Positions 7,317-14,615 of a DNA stretch of 16,671 bases are shown one piece after another. Under the pieces are notes generated by a model. The model did no database searches and was not told the origin of the DNA. It saw nothing but the letters and a program-made list of their open reading frames with translations. The DNA comes from Phycisphaerae bacterium (GTDB lineage: Bacteria > Planctomycetota > Phycisphaerae > UBA1845 > PWPN01): NCBI GenBank assembly GCA_035384605.1, contig DAOOIV010000109.1:1-16671 (forward strand), written 5' to 3'. Both the position numbers and the translations under genes were made by a program. Numbering within the stretch: position 1 is the stretch's first letter; the number at the start of each line of letters is the position of its first letter.

Positions 7317-7955
7317 ATGACCAGCGAGCAGAAGACAACGAAAAGCCGTATCGAGCGAGTACGAGCCGGAGACCTTCAAGCTCTCGTTGCGGCATTCGAG
7401 GAGTATCGCCCCCGACTGGCCAAGACGGTTCTCTTCCGGTTGGATCAGCGCCTTGCCGGACGGCTGGACCCCGATGACGTTCTCCAGGAAGCCTACATCA
7501 GCGCTGCCCAGCGTTTTGGGCATGTCGAAGGCGATGATGAATCGGCGCTGTTCATTTGGCTTCGGATGATTGTCCTACAGACGCTCGCCGAGCTTCACCG
7601 GCGACACCTCGGCGCGCAAAAGCGCGACGCCGGCCGCGAAATCCCCCTGCATCAAGGGGCATCCTCCGAGTCAACCTGTCTGTCGATGACCAGGCATCTG
7701 GCGGCCGGCGTGACCTCGCCTTCCCTCGCGTTGCGCCGGTCGGAGTTTTGTGAACAACTGCATCATGCTCTCGATCAGATGGACTCCATCGATCGGGAAG
7801 TGCTGGCATTGCGTCATTTTGAGGAGCTCACGAACCAGGAGGTCGCGGAAGTACTGGGCATTCAACAAAAGGCCGCGAGCATTCGATACGTTCGCGCCTT
7901 GCGCCGGCTCAAAGCCATTTTGGACGAATTGTCCGGCGTGAATCCTTGGGCCTGA
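7317..7955 (+). CDS. RNA polymerase ECF-type sigma factor, planctomycete kinase-associated type
   Basis: A 212-residue sigma-70-family protein with only regions 2 and 4. Region 2 spans about residues 20-95, including LDPDDVLQEAYISAAQRF (50-67) and FIWLRMIVLQTL (79-90). Region 4 spans about 143-200, including LDSIDREVLALRHF-like sequence (152-168) and the helix-turn-helix TNQEVAEVLGIQQKAASIR (172-190). The linker (96-140) is longer than in minimal ECF factors, as is usual in planctomycetes. GAGGGG lies about 10 bases before the ATG. The kinase gene begins 48 bases after the stop, so the pair is an operon. By analogy with other planctomycetes the kinase would control this factor or its output; no anti-sigma factor is present. 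Target promoters are unknown. Confidence 0.9.
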   Translation: MTSEQKTTKSRIERVRAGDLQALVAAFEEYRPRLAKTVLFRLDQRLAGRLDPDDVLQEAYISAAQRFGHVEGDDESALFIWLRMIVLQTLAELHRRHLGAQKRDAGREIPLHQGASSESTCLSMTRHLAAGVTSPSLALRRSEFCEQLHHALDQMDSIDREVLALRHFEELTNQEVAEVLGIQQKAASIRYVRALRRLKAILDELSGVNPWA

Positions 7956-8003
7956 TGCGGCGACCTTCGACGAGGCCGGCGCGCGAGACGACGGAACCGA
8001 ATT

Positions 8004-11000
8004 ATGAACGAGAACGATAGCGAACGAGATCCCCTGGAGATGCTCGCGGCCGAATTCACCGAGCGGTTTCGGCGCGGCGAGCAGCCCTCTGCGGAAGAAT
8101 ACGCCTTGCGGTGTCCGGAGATGGCCGGTGACATCCGTGAGCTGTTCTCCATGATTGTCCGCGTCGAGCAGGCCAAGACGACCGGCTCCGGACGATCTCG
8201 CTCCGAAGCGATCGGCAACCAACCGGCGCCGCGACAGCTCGGGGACTTTCGTATTGTCCGCGAACTCGGTCGTGGCGGAATGGGGGTCGTCTATGAGGCT
8301 GAGCAGGAATCGCTTGGACGACGCGTGGCCATCAAGGTTCTTCCGTCGGAGTACCTGTCCAGCCAATCTCGCCGCGAGCGTTTTGAACGCGAGGCGAGAA
8401 CCGCCGCACGGTTGCACCACACCAATATCGTCCAGATCTTCGGCGTGGGACAACACGACGGCCGTCCCTATTTCGTGATGCAGTATATCCGCGGCGTCGG
8501 GCTCGATGCGGTTTTCCGGAGTCTGGCCACTCGGAACATGATCGCCCGCTCAAGCGATAATCAGCAAGCCGGTCCGAACCTGGCCGGCTCGGACCTTGTC
8601 CAGGTGGCGAGGGAGCTGCTCGACTCGCGGACCATGACGGATTCGACAGACCGTGAGACGAAACCGGCACAGAGCGGCCCGCATGCATATCCGACCGCGC
8701 CGACGGCCCAATCATCGGCATACCCGCTCGTCTCGTCGGTCGGTGCGCCTGCCGGACATGGCGGCAACGGCTCGTCGCGTTCGTTCTTTTCCGGCCCGAT
8801 GGGCTACTGGAACAACCTCGCCCGACTCTTCGCCCAGGCGGCCGATGCGCTTTCGTTTGCGCACCGACAAGGCGTCCTTCACCGCGACGTCAAACCTGCA
8901 AACCTCCTGCTCGACGCGGACGGCATGTTATGGGTGACCGACTTCGGCCTGGCCAAGACCGAGGATTTCGCCGAGCTCACAAAGGCGGATGACGTCGTGG
9001 GCACACTGAGATACATGGCCCCCGAACAACACGAACACCGCTGTGACGAGCGCAGCGACGTCTACGGGCTGGGCGTCAGTCTCTATGAATTGGCGACGCT
9101 TCGACCGGCGTTTGTCGAAAAAGGCGGAGGGCTCAAGGCGATTCTTTCAGAACCGCTGTTTCCGCCGCGCCGGCTGTGCCCGACCATGCCTCGAGACCTG
9201 GAGACGATCATTCTCAAAGCCACCGCCCGCGAGCCGGAGCACCGCTATTCGTCGGCCGCCGAGTTGCGAGATGATCTTCTTCGATTTGTCAGCGATCTTC
9301 CGATCCAAGCCCGGCGGATCTCGGCACCCGAAAGGCTGCTTCGCTGGGCCCGGCGCAACCCGGCTCTGGCAACCGCGGCCGGCCTGATACTCGTTCTTCT
9401 GATCTCCATCGCCGGGATCTTCTCGACGGCCTATTTCAAGGTCCACAAGGCCAATATGGTCACTCGCACGCAAATGGAGCGGGCCCAGGCTACGGCCGAT
9501 CTGGCCGTCGCCGCCATCGACGCCATCTTCGAGGAGTTCGCGCCGGTCGGGCTCGCCGTCTCGCAGGAGATCAGCTTGAATGACACGGAAGATGGCAGCC
9601 TGGTCGTGAAGGTTCCGCCCGTGCTTTCTCCCGAGACGGCCGCATTCCTGAGAAGAATGCTGTCGTTCTATCAGGAGCTTGCACAGCAGGAGGGCAATGC
9701 CCCATCGCTTCTTCTCAAGATCGCGGCCGCTCAACGGCGCGTGGGTGACATCTACAGCTTGCTCGGCCAATATGAAGCTGCGAGAACGGCGTACGGGGAG
9801 TCAGCCACACAGTACGAACGGCTCCGCGAGAGGGGAACCGACGACGACACTCTGGACATCGCTCTGGCACGGCTCAAGATTCAACTGGGACAGACATTCG
9901 CCTCCGAGGACGAAATGCCGGAAGCCGCGGATCAGTACGAGACGGCTCGGCAGATCCTGCAAAGCAAGCTCGACGCCGGGTCCGGCTCGCAGGAGGTGCG
10001 GTTTGAGCTTGCCAGAGCCTGCTACATGCTCACCAACCCTCTATTGGCGGCCGTGCCGATTCACCCTATCGACCGTCCCGCGCATGGGCCCCCTGATTGG
10101 GCCGGGCCGGGTCCTCGTGGCCTGGCTCACGGGTCCGGCCGGCCTCCCGCACTGCTACTGCCGCACGGACCGCCTCCGCCCGCCCCCCAAGATTTGATCC
10201 CGCCGGGACCGCCGCCGATGACCCAGCCGCCGGATCGAGGAGACCGGCACCGGGATCGCGACCGGAACCGCCTGCATTTGCAGCAGGCTATCCAATTGCT
10301 CACTGGACTGATCGCGGAGAAACCCAGAGTTCCTGAATACCGACATCTGTTGGCCCTGTGCCTTCGCGAAACCCCCGGCCCGCAGCGCCCGGCTTCGCGG
10401 CCCGCCGATAACGGGCCTTTGGAACAAGCAGTGGCCATACTGGAAGACCTGGTCGCCGAGTACCCGCACATACCCCAATACCAGTTCGATTTGAGTGAAA
10501 CCTACGCCGTGCAGGCGCGATGGGACGGCTCGACAGATCGGCTGGAAAGGGCTCTGGGCATCATCCAGTCACTCGTTACCCGGTGGCCAAACGTACCAAG
10601 CTACCAGTTTTCGCTCGGCCGGTTACACCTGCGATTGTGGGATCAAGGCATGCAGGCGGGTCAGCCTGATGCCGCCTTGCCCAACCTGCAACGGGCCGTC
10701 GAGCTGCTCGTCGATCTGACGAAACGGTATCCGTCGGTACCGAGTTATGCCGTGGCCGCGGCGTTCTCCGAAATGACCCTGGCCCAGTGGCGGCAAGCCC
10801 AGTCCAGGCACGATGAGGCCCGGATCCTGCTGGAATCCGCGGTGCGTCGCCTGGACGAGTTGACGGCCTCCGAAGGGCCCAAACCACACATTGGATTCAT
10901 GGCCGCCCAGTGCTACGGGCAACTCGCTCGCGTCTACCGCAGCTTGGGCAAGCATAATCTGTCGCGCGAGGCCGAGCAGAAATCGGCGACCCTTCGCCCG

Positions 11001-11066
11001 CCCCACGGCCCTGCACCCCTTCGGGAGCCTGAGGCAGAGCGGCCAAGATCCGGCGGCGGGATCTGA
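8004..11066 (+). CDS. Membrane Ser/Thr protein kinase with TPR-like C-terminal repeats
   Basis: A 1020-residue signalling protein. Residues 10-55 are an N-terminal helical segment (FTERFRRGEQPSAEEY) common in planctomycete kinases. The Hanks-type kinase domain spans 82-430: glycine loop LGRGGMGVVYEAE (88-100), Lys111 in VAIK, Glu130 in helix C, HRDVKPANLL (293-302) with catalytic Asp295, DFGLAK (313-318), and APE (339-341). All catalytic residues are intact. About 95 extra residues (172-266), rich in Ser, Thr and Pro, interrupt the C-lobe before helix E. ISAPERLLRWARRNP (439-453) leads to one membrane span (454-474). The kinase is therefore cytoplasmic and the rest probably lies across the membrane. 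Residues 545-680 look TPR-like. A Pro/His/Arg/Asp-rich linker spans 685-757. Four repeats carry P-x-[VI]-P-x-Y (near 774, 821, 862, 910). It follows the sigma-factor gene. Confidence 0.93.
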   Translation: MNENDSERDPLEMLAAEFTERFRRGEQPSAEEYALRCPEMAGDIRELFSMIVRVEQAKTTGSGRSRSEAIGNQPAPRQLGDFRIVRELGRGGMGVVYEAEQESLGRRVAIKVLPSEYLSSQSRRERFEREARTAARLHHTNIVQIFGVGQHDGRPYFVMQYIRGVGLDAVFRSLATRNMIARSSDNQQAGPNLAGSDLVQVARELLDSRTMTDSTDRETKPAQSGPHAYPTAPTAQSSAYPLVSSVGAPAGHGGNGSSRSFFSGPMGYWNNLARLFAQAADALSFAHRQGVLHRDVKPANLLLDADGMLWVTDFGLAKTEDFAELTKADDVVGTLRYMAPEQHEHRCDERSDVYGLGVSLYELATLRPAFVEKGGGLKAILSEPLFPPRRLCPTMPRDLETIILKATAREPEHRYSSAAELRDDLLRFVSDLPIQARRISAPERLLRWARRNPALATAAGLILVLLISIAGIFSTAYFKVHKANMVTRTQMERAQATADLAVAAIDAIFEEFAPVGLAVSQEISLNDTEDGSLVVKVPPVLSPETAAFLRRMLSFYQELAQQEGNAPSLLLKIAAAQRRVGDIYSLLGQYEAARTAYGESATQYERLRERGTDDDTLDIALARLKIQLGQTFASEDEMPEAADQYETARQILQSKLDAGSGSQEVRFELARACYMLTNPLLAAVPIHPIDRPAHGPPDWAGPGPRGLAHGSGRPPALLLPHGPPPPAPQDLIPPGPPPMTQPPDRGDRHRDRDRNRLHLQQAIQLLTGLIAEKPRVPEYRHLLALCLRETPGPQRPASRPADNGPLEQAVAILEDLVAEYPHIPQYQFDLSETYAVQARWDGSTDRLERALGIIQSLVTRWPNVPSYQFSLGRLHLRLWDQGMQAGQPDAALPNLQRAVELLVDLTKRYPSVPSYAVAAAFSEMTLAQWRQAQSRHDEARILLESAVRRLDELTASEGPKPHIGFMAAQCYGQLARVYRSLGKHNLSREAEQKSATLRPPHGPAPLREPEAERPRSGGGI

Positions 11067-11074
11067 TCAGGCCG

Positions 11075-11245
11075 CTACGTGGGCGTCCCGTACCAGACGG
11101 TCACCGCCCCGTCACTGTGATCGCAGGAGTGCGAAATCGAGATGACTCGTTCGGGGCCGTCCTGACTGGCGAAATCAGCAGCCTGTTGAAACAGCTCCTG
11201 CCAACTGGCCAGCGTCCCTCGATAAACCTCAAAAGCAACTCGCAT
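11075..11245 (-). CDS. Small conserved-looking protein of unknown function
   Basis: A 56-residue protein starting MRVAFEVYRGTLASWQELF and ending SCDHSDGAVTVWYGTPT. It has balanced composition and amphipathic helix-like FQQAADFASQ followed by two strand-like stretches (ERVISISHS, AVTVWY), so it reads as a folded alpha/beta mini-protein and not random frame. I recall similar short planctomycete proteins ending in VTVWYW-like motifs, but cannot name a family. GGGAGA lies about seven bases before the ATG at 11245. An in-frame ATG at 11260 with AGGAA four bases ahead is an alternative start. It is tail to tail with the kinase, nine bases apart. No signal peptide or membrane span is present. Confidence 0.7.
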   Translation of the reverse strand: MRVAFEVYRGTLASWQELFQQAADFASQDGPERVISISHSCDHSDGAVTVWYGTPT

Positions 11246-11306
11246 CAGATCATCTCCCATTCATTCCTGCTCGAAATGTGTGTGAAAACCGTAGGGCATG
11301 GTCGGA

Positions 11307-11337
11307 GCCACCGAAGGTGGCGGAGACCTGCCGGTCT
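11307..11337. other. Two adjacent perfect hairpins in a noncoding gap
   Basis: GCCACC-GAA-GGTGGC (11307-11321, 6-bp stem) is followed two bases later by AGACC-TGCC-GGTCT (11324-11337, 5-bp stem). A third weak stem, CATCTG/CAGATG, lies close by around 11357-11375. They sit between the endonuclease III-like fragment and the small protein, both on the minus strand. No T run follows, so this is either a structured RNA end or a REP-like intergenic repeat. Confidence 0.35.
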
Positions 11338-11420
11338 TGGCGCTCCCCTACCTCCACATCTGCTGGCCCCAGATGCGTGAGCAGGTGGGGCACCCGAGAG
11401 GTTTCGGTTCTCGCACACAT

Positions 11421-11885
11421 TTAGACGCCTATTTGACCTCGTTGTTTCAACTTCAGCAGCCTGCCTCCCGTCCTCAACTGAGCCGACGGGCAGATGTCGG
11501 CCAGCACGCACTCGCCGCAGCGCGGCTTTCGGGCCCTGCAGATCTGGCGACCGTGGCGGATCAGAAGGACGTGAAATGCATATACCTGCTTCGGCGGGCA
11601 GGCCGGTTCGAGAATTTCGTGGGCATCCTCGGCCGTTGCGTCGTCGGGGATCAGCCCAAGCCGCCAGGAAACACGATGCACGTGTGTGTCGACCGGCAAC
11701 GCAGGCTTGCCGAGGTTGAAGAGCAATACGCACGCCGCGGTCTTCGGCCCGACGCCCGGCAGGGCCAGCAGGTACGCCCGGGCTCGTCCCATCGGCCGGC
11801 GGCGAAGGAATTCGAGCGACAACCGGCCGCGATCCTCGTGGATGAACCGCAAGATCGCCTGGATGCTGCGCGTCTTCTGTCTGCG
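11421..11885 (-). pseudogene. Endonuclease III-like DNA glycosylase, C-terminal half
   Basis: The reading frame is open from 12098, but recognisable homology starts only near 11885 (RQKTRSIQAILRFIHEDRG). From there it is an HhH-GPD base-excision glycosylase with an iron-sulfur cluster. It has the helix-hairpin-helix LPGVGPKTAACVLLF with the catalytic-type Lys, PVDTHVHRVSWRLGL with the conserved Asp, and C-x6-C-x2-C-x5-C (CRARKPRCGECVLADIC) for 4Fe-4S. The first helices of the glycosylase domain, usually about 80-90 residues, are missing. The upstream in-frame sequence (MPSCDCSWPILPTGG and on) looks like translated noncoding repeats. A matching N-terminal piece lies at 15560-15720 on the same strand. 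I read this as the 3' part of a broken gene. A functional short protein from an internal start is possible but unlikely. Confidence 0.72.
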
Positions 11886-11890
11886 TGAGC

Positions 11891-12044
11891 TGCTGGCCCC
11901 AGAATCCTTTCTGAGGCCTTCCGCGTCGAGGATTCCCATCCTCATTATCACCGAATGCCGAACGGATTCGGCCAGGGGAAGCCGCCTGGGAGGTATTACG
12001 AGCCTGCCGGCCCCAGAATCCTCTGGGGGCCTCCGTGTCGAGGG
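11891..12044. repeat. Diverged direct repeat of about 40 bp, two copies
   Basis: Copy A (11891-11932) starts TGCTGGCCCCAGAATCC. Copy B (12005-12044) starts TGCCGGCCCCAGAATCC. Both continue through a GGCC and a TCCGYGTCGAGG block, differing by a few substitutions and two one-base gaps. The core TGCTGGCCCCAGA also occurs at 11361-11373. The spacing is about 114 bp. Copy A begins exactly where endonuclease homology stops. Confidence 0.6.
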
Positions 12045-12125
12045 GCTGACCGCCCCGCCCGTCGGCAGGATTGGCCACGAACAGTCGCAAGAAGGCACAA
12101 AAAGGGAAGGGGAGCGATCGGGGGG

Positions 12126-12251
12126 CTGTCAGGCTGTTCGACTGTTCGGCTCTTGGGGGCCGGGCAAAGGAACCGGTCGGCGGGAAAGGTTGGACTCCTC
12201 GCCCTTGCGGTTCCTGCCTCCCAACAGTCTAACGGACTAACAGCCTGACAG
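12126..12251. repeat. Inverted repeat made of 8-bp units
   Basis: The two 32-base arms (12126-12157 and the reverse complement of 12220-12251) match at 26 of 32 positions by my count, with the outer 13 perfect. Each arm reads as four octamers of the form CTGTTNGN: left CTGTCAGG, CTGTTCGA, CTGTTCGG, CTCTTGGG; right CTGTCAGG, CTGTTAGT, CCGTTAGA, CTGTTGGG. The 62-base centre contains a further perfect 8-bp pair (12168-12175 with 12208-12215). No open frame fits the element. Confidence 0.7.
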
Positions 12252-12446
12252 TCCAAGGCGGCCTCCAGCCGCCCTTGCATCCCACAACCTGCGGTCCAGT
12301 CTTCCGGTCCGTTTTTGAGGGCCGGCTTTCCAGTCCTTGAACCCCACAGGCGGCGACTCGGGCTGGTAATCTGGATCCCACGCAGACGCCTTGGCGCGAG
12401 GCTGACGGGCACCCCCAGATCGGCGATGAACAACCGATAGCAGCGG

Positions 12447-13370
12447 CTACCGCTTATGTCTCCACTTGTTTGCCAGCAAACAGACTGTCCCTGCCAAGAA
12501 CCCCGCCGCAATCGCTGGCTCCGGGATGGTAGTGTAGGCCAACACGGTTTGATCCACAAGCCCATCCGTCGTCATGCCCATTCCCGGGTTGGTCCAGGCA
12601 GGGTTAGCGGTACCCTGGGCAAACAGCAGCCAGGTTGCATCCGCCGGGAGCCTGGGCTGAACCTCGTTCAGGAGCCATGATTCGAAGTCCGCCGAAGTGC
12701 CGCCAAAGAATCCAAGGGGGTCGTCCAGCGTGACCAGGTCCATCCCCGCCGGCGTCAGTTGGCTAACCGGAATGATGAAACCGTTCCAGCGGTAGTTGTC
12801 GAAGGTCATGTCGATGGTGCCCGAGCCGGCATAGGGGGTATCGAAAAACCAGTCAAAGAGGAGTTCAAACCCCCAGTTCGCGTCGGCTGAGGCGGCATAG
12901 GAACCGCTGTTAGGCTGACCATCCACGAGACCGTAGGCGCCGTTGGCGGCCGTGTCGCCGGGGCGCACCAGGCGCTGCGCGCTGTACTTGCCCGGCGCGA
13001 CGTATCCGTCGAAGGCGAGTGACGAGATGGAGGCGGAACCGCCGGTCCACAGGTTCATGTCGAGAGTGAACGTCCCGGTCATGGAATGAATGCCCTCGGC
13101 GTAACCCGGCGGGTAGTCCGGCTCCCAGATGCCTATCGGGTTCATGAAGTTGAACGTGAAGGCTCCCTGGGGGTTAAAGGTGCTCCCGGTGATGTCGTCG
13201 GACGTTCTGACCAGATGGTCGCCCGATACACCCACCAGGCCCTTCGGCTGAGGTAGGAGCATCTTGTTGTCCGCGTGAGTCAGCAGGGTGAACGTGATTG
13301 CATCGCCCCTTGCGGGGGCGGCAGCCGCCAGCATTCCAACCGTAACGATCCAAGTACAGAATTCTCGCAT
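12447..13370 (-). CDS. PEP-CTERM sorted extracellular protein
   Basis: A 307-residue exported protein. Residues 1-22 form a signal peptide (MREFCTW, hydrophobic core, ARG before DAIT). The body (23-280) is rich in Gly, Thr, Asp and aromatic residues, with beta-strand-like stretches, and has no enzyme motif I recognise. The C-terminus has the full exosortase sorting signal: PEP (283-285), a hydrophobic span (286-301) and a basic end WRHKR. Such proteins are cut and attached at the surface or in exopolysaccharide by an exosortase, which is not in this window. GGAGGAA is well placed before the ATG. The gene lies 31 bases after trmO on the same strand and may be the last gene of that operon. Its function is unknown. 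Confidence 0.9.
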   Translation of the reverse strand: MREFCTWIVTVGMLAAAAPARGDAITFTLLTHADNKMLLPQPKGLVGVSGDHLVRTSDDITGSTFNPQGAFTFNFMNPIGIWEPDYPPGYAEGIHSMTGTFTLDMNLWTGGSASISSLAFDGYVAPGKYSAQRLVRPGDTAANGAYGLVDGQPNSGSYAASADANWGFELLFDWFFDTPYAGSGTIDMTFDNYRWNGFIIPVSQLTPAGMDLVTLDDPLGFFGGTSADFESWLLNEVQPRLPADATWLLFAQGTANPAWTNPGMGMTTDGLVDQTVLAYTTIPEPAIAAGFLAGTVCLLANKWRHKR

Positions 13371-13401
13371 GTTTGTTCCTCCAAGATTCCCGTTGCTTTA
13401 A

Positions 13402-14007
13402 TCAAATGCTTGACTTCCGCGCCCTTGCGCGAGCCTTGAGGTTTCGGTCATGTCGCTCGCAGCCCGGGTCGTTTCCTGGTGTCGCCCCTTTGTGTTCGTG
13501 CCCTCCGTGGAAGTGGCTCGCCAAATGCTCGGCAACCCAGCGCGGTAACCGGGCGTCCGGCCGACTGTCGAAGTTGGGAATGTAGGGTTTGATGTCCAGC
13601 ACTGGCGTGGCGTCCAGCGCATCCAGCCCCCGCACGACAAGGTCGCCGCGCTCCGGGTTGAACTCGACCAGTTCCACCACGGACATCCCGATAGGATTCG
13701 GCCGAACAGGCATCCGCGTGGCAAACACCTTCACATGGGGCGGCTTGTGATGATGCCTGGGCATCTTCCATTCCCTGGCACGGTGGACCCAGAACAGCAC
13801 AATGACGTGGGAGTAACCTTCCAGGCCCCGCAGGCCATTGGCATGCCGGCGAAGCAATCGGATCCGACACGCGTCCTCCGTCCAGGCCCGATGCGAATGA
13901 GGGACATCCTCCGGGCAGGAGTAGGTTGAATGCACGTAGCCGATGGGTCGCACGGTAAAAGCCGTGGCCACTGCGGACCGGCTGTCTGCTTGCAGATCTT
14001 GGGGCAT
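13402..14007 (-). CDS. trmO: tRNA (t6A37) N6-methyltransferase TrmO-like
   Basis: A 201-residue protein of the TrmO/TsaA (YaeB) beta-barrel SAM family. Its characterised members methylate N6 of threonylcarbamoyl-adenosine 37 in threonine tRNA. Family blocks: VRPIGYVHSTYSCPEDVPHS (19-38), GLRGLEGYSHVIVLFWVHRA (58-77), the signature TRMPVRPNPIGMSVVELV (97-114) and LDALDATPVLDIKPYIPNFDS (128-148). The last 50 residues are basic and not conserved. The N-terminal 15 residues are also variable, so the exact start is uncertain. The ATG at 14007 is five bases after the upstream stop and has only a weak AGG ahead, so translational coupling is likely. Relatives with other substrates exist; the family call is firm, the tRNA target inferred. 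Confidence 0.88.
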   Translation of the reverse strand: MPQDLQADSRSAVATAFTVRPIGYVHSTYSCPEDVPHSHRAWTEDACRIRLLRRHANGLRGLEGYSHVIVLFWVHRAREWKMPRHHHKPPHVKVFATRMPVRPNPIGMSVVELVEFNPERGDLVVRGLDALDATPVLDIKPYIPNFDSRPDARLPRWVAEHLASHFHGGHEHKGATPGNDPGCERHDRNLKARARARKSSI

Positions 14008-14012
14008 CGCTC

Positions 14013-14615
14013 TTACCTGGTTCCGCTACGGTGACGCCACGGCCGTGCAACCACTATTCCAGCCCCTATGCCAAGCAGGGTGTTCACCACTAGGACCGCG
14101 CAGCATGTCGCGGTTCCGGGCATGCGCATCCCCGGCGGCAACGTTACCAAGGCCAACAGCAGCCAGGCGGCAGCTACCCTCGTCCCAGCGAGGACGGCGC
14201 CCGTGACGGCCAGGCGCAGCCGGGACTCATGCCAGCCGCTCGTTCCCCGCCAAACAGCGTCGGCGACGGTCGCCGCCAGGACAGGCACTACCAACCCTGT
14301 TGGCAACAGGCCCGGCACTCCCACGGTGAGCCGTGTGAGGACTTCCGCAACCGCGGCGGCCGTCAGAACGCCTGTGCGGTTTACCCGCCACAACACCATC
14401 AACAGGATCAGCGCCCTTGGCATCGCCGCCGCTGCGGAACCCACCAGCGGCATCGCGAGCCCTACTCGCACGTGCCGGCCGAGAAGCTGACCGATCCATG
14501 CGCACAGGAGCCCCGCAACCGCTACCAGCAGGAGGTCGCGAAGGATCGCGATTACCCGGACATGCGACCCTTGTGAAGCCAACCAGCCTGTCGGAACCAG
14601 TGCTGTCGTTCTCAC
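14013..14615 (-). CDS. Small polytopic membrane protein, possibly ECF S-component-like
   Basis: A 200-residue, strongly hydrophobic protein with five or six likely membrane spans (about 24-44, 52-76, 82-99, 103-121, 136-158, 168-190) and a basic C-terminus (RPWRHRSGTR). I chose the GTG start at 14615. GGAG lies seven bases ahead, and the GTGA overlaps the stop of the pilin-like gene, a classic coupled junction. A longer frame open to 14888 would overlap that gene heavily. Size and span number recall substrate-binding S-components of energy-coupling-factor vitamin or metal transporters, but no diagnostic motif is seen and no ATPase or T-component is nearby. Exosortase Cys/Arg/His motifs are absent. 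The function is unassigned. Confidence 0.72.
   Translation of the reverse strand: MRTTALVPTGWLASQGSHVRVIAILRDLLLVAVAGLLCAWIGQLLGRHVRVGLAMPLVGSAAAAMPRALILLMVLWRVNRTGVLTAAAVAEVLTRLTVGVPGLLPTGLVVPVLAATVADAVWRGTSGWHESRLRLAVTGAVLAGTRVAAAWLLLALVTLPPGMRMPGTATCCAVLVVNTLLGIGAGIVVARPWRHRSGTR

Larger units (their letters stand above)
11886..12446. other. Repeat-rich noncoding stretch
   Basis: No gene is supported on either strand. Translations are low in complexity and frames disagree. The stretch holds a diverged direct repeat (11891-11932 and 12005-12044), an inverted repeat built of octamers (12126-12251) and a hairpin at 12254-12277 (CAAGGCGGC against GCCGCCCTTG with one bulge). It separates the broken endonuclease fragment from the PEP-CTERM gene and may mark an old rearrangement. 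Confidence 0.5.

Noticed and set aside
11886..12098. N-terminal 70 residues of the open frame containing the endonuclease C-half
   Set aside because: No similarity to the glycosylase N-terminus. The DNA is a diverged direct repeat read in more than one frame, so it is unlikely to be genuine coding sequence.
14013..14615. Membrane protein considered as an exosortase partner for the PEP-CTERM protein
   Set aside because: The conserved exosortase Cys, Arg and His motifs are absent and the spans do not match that family.
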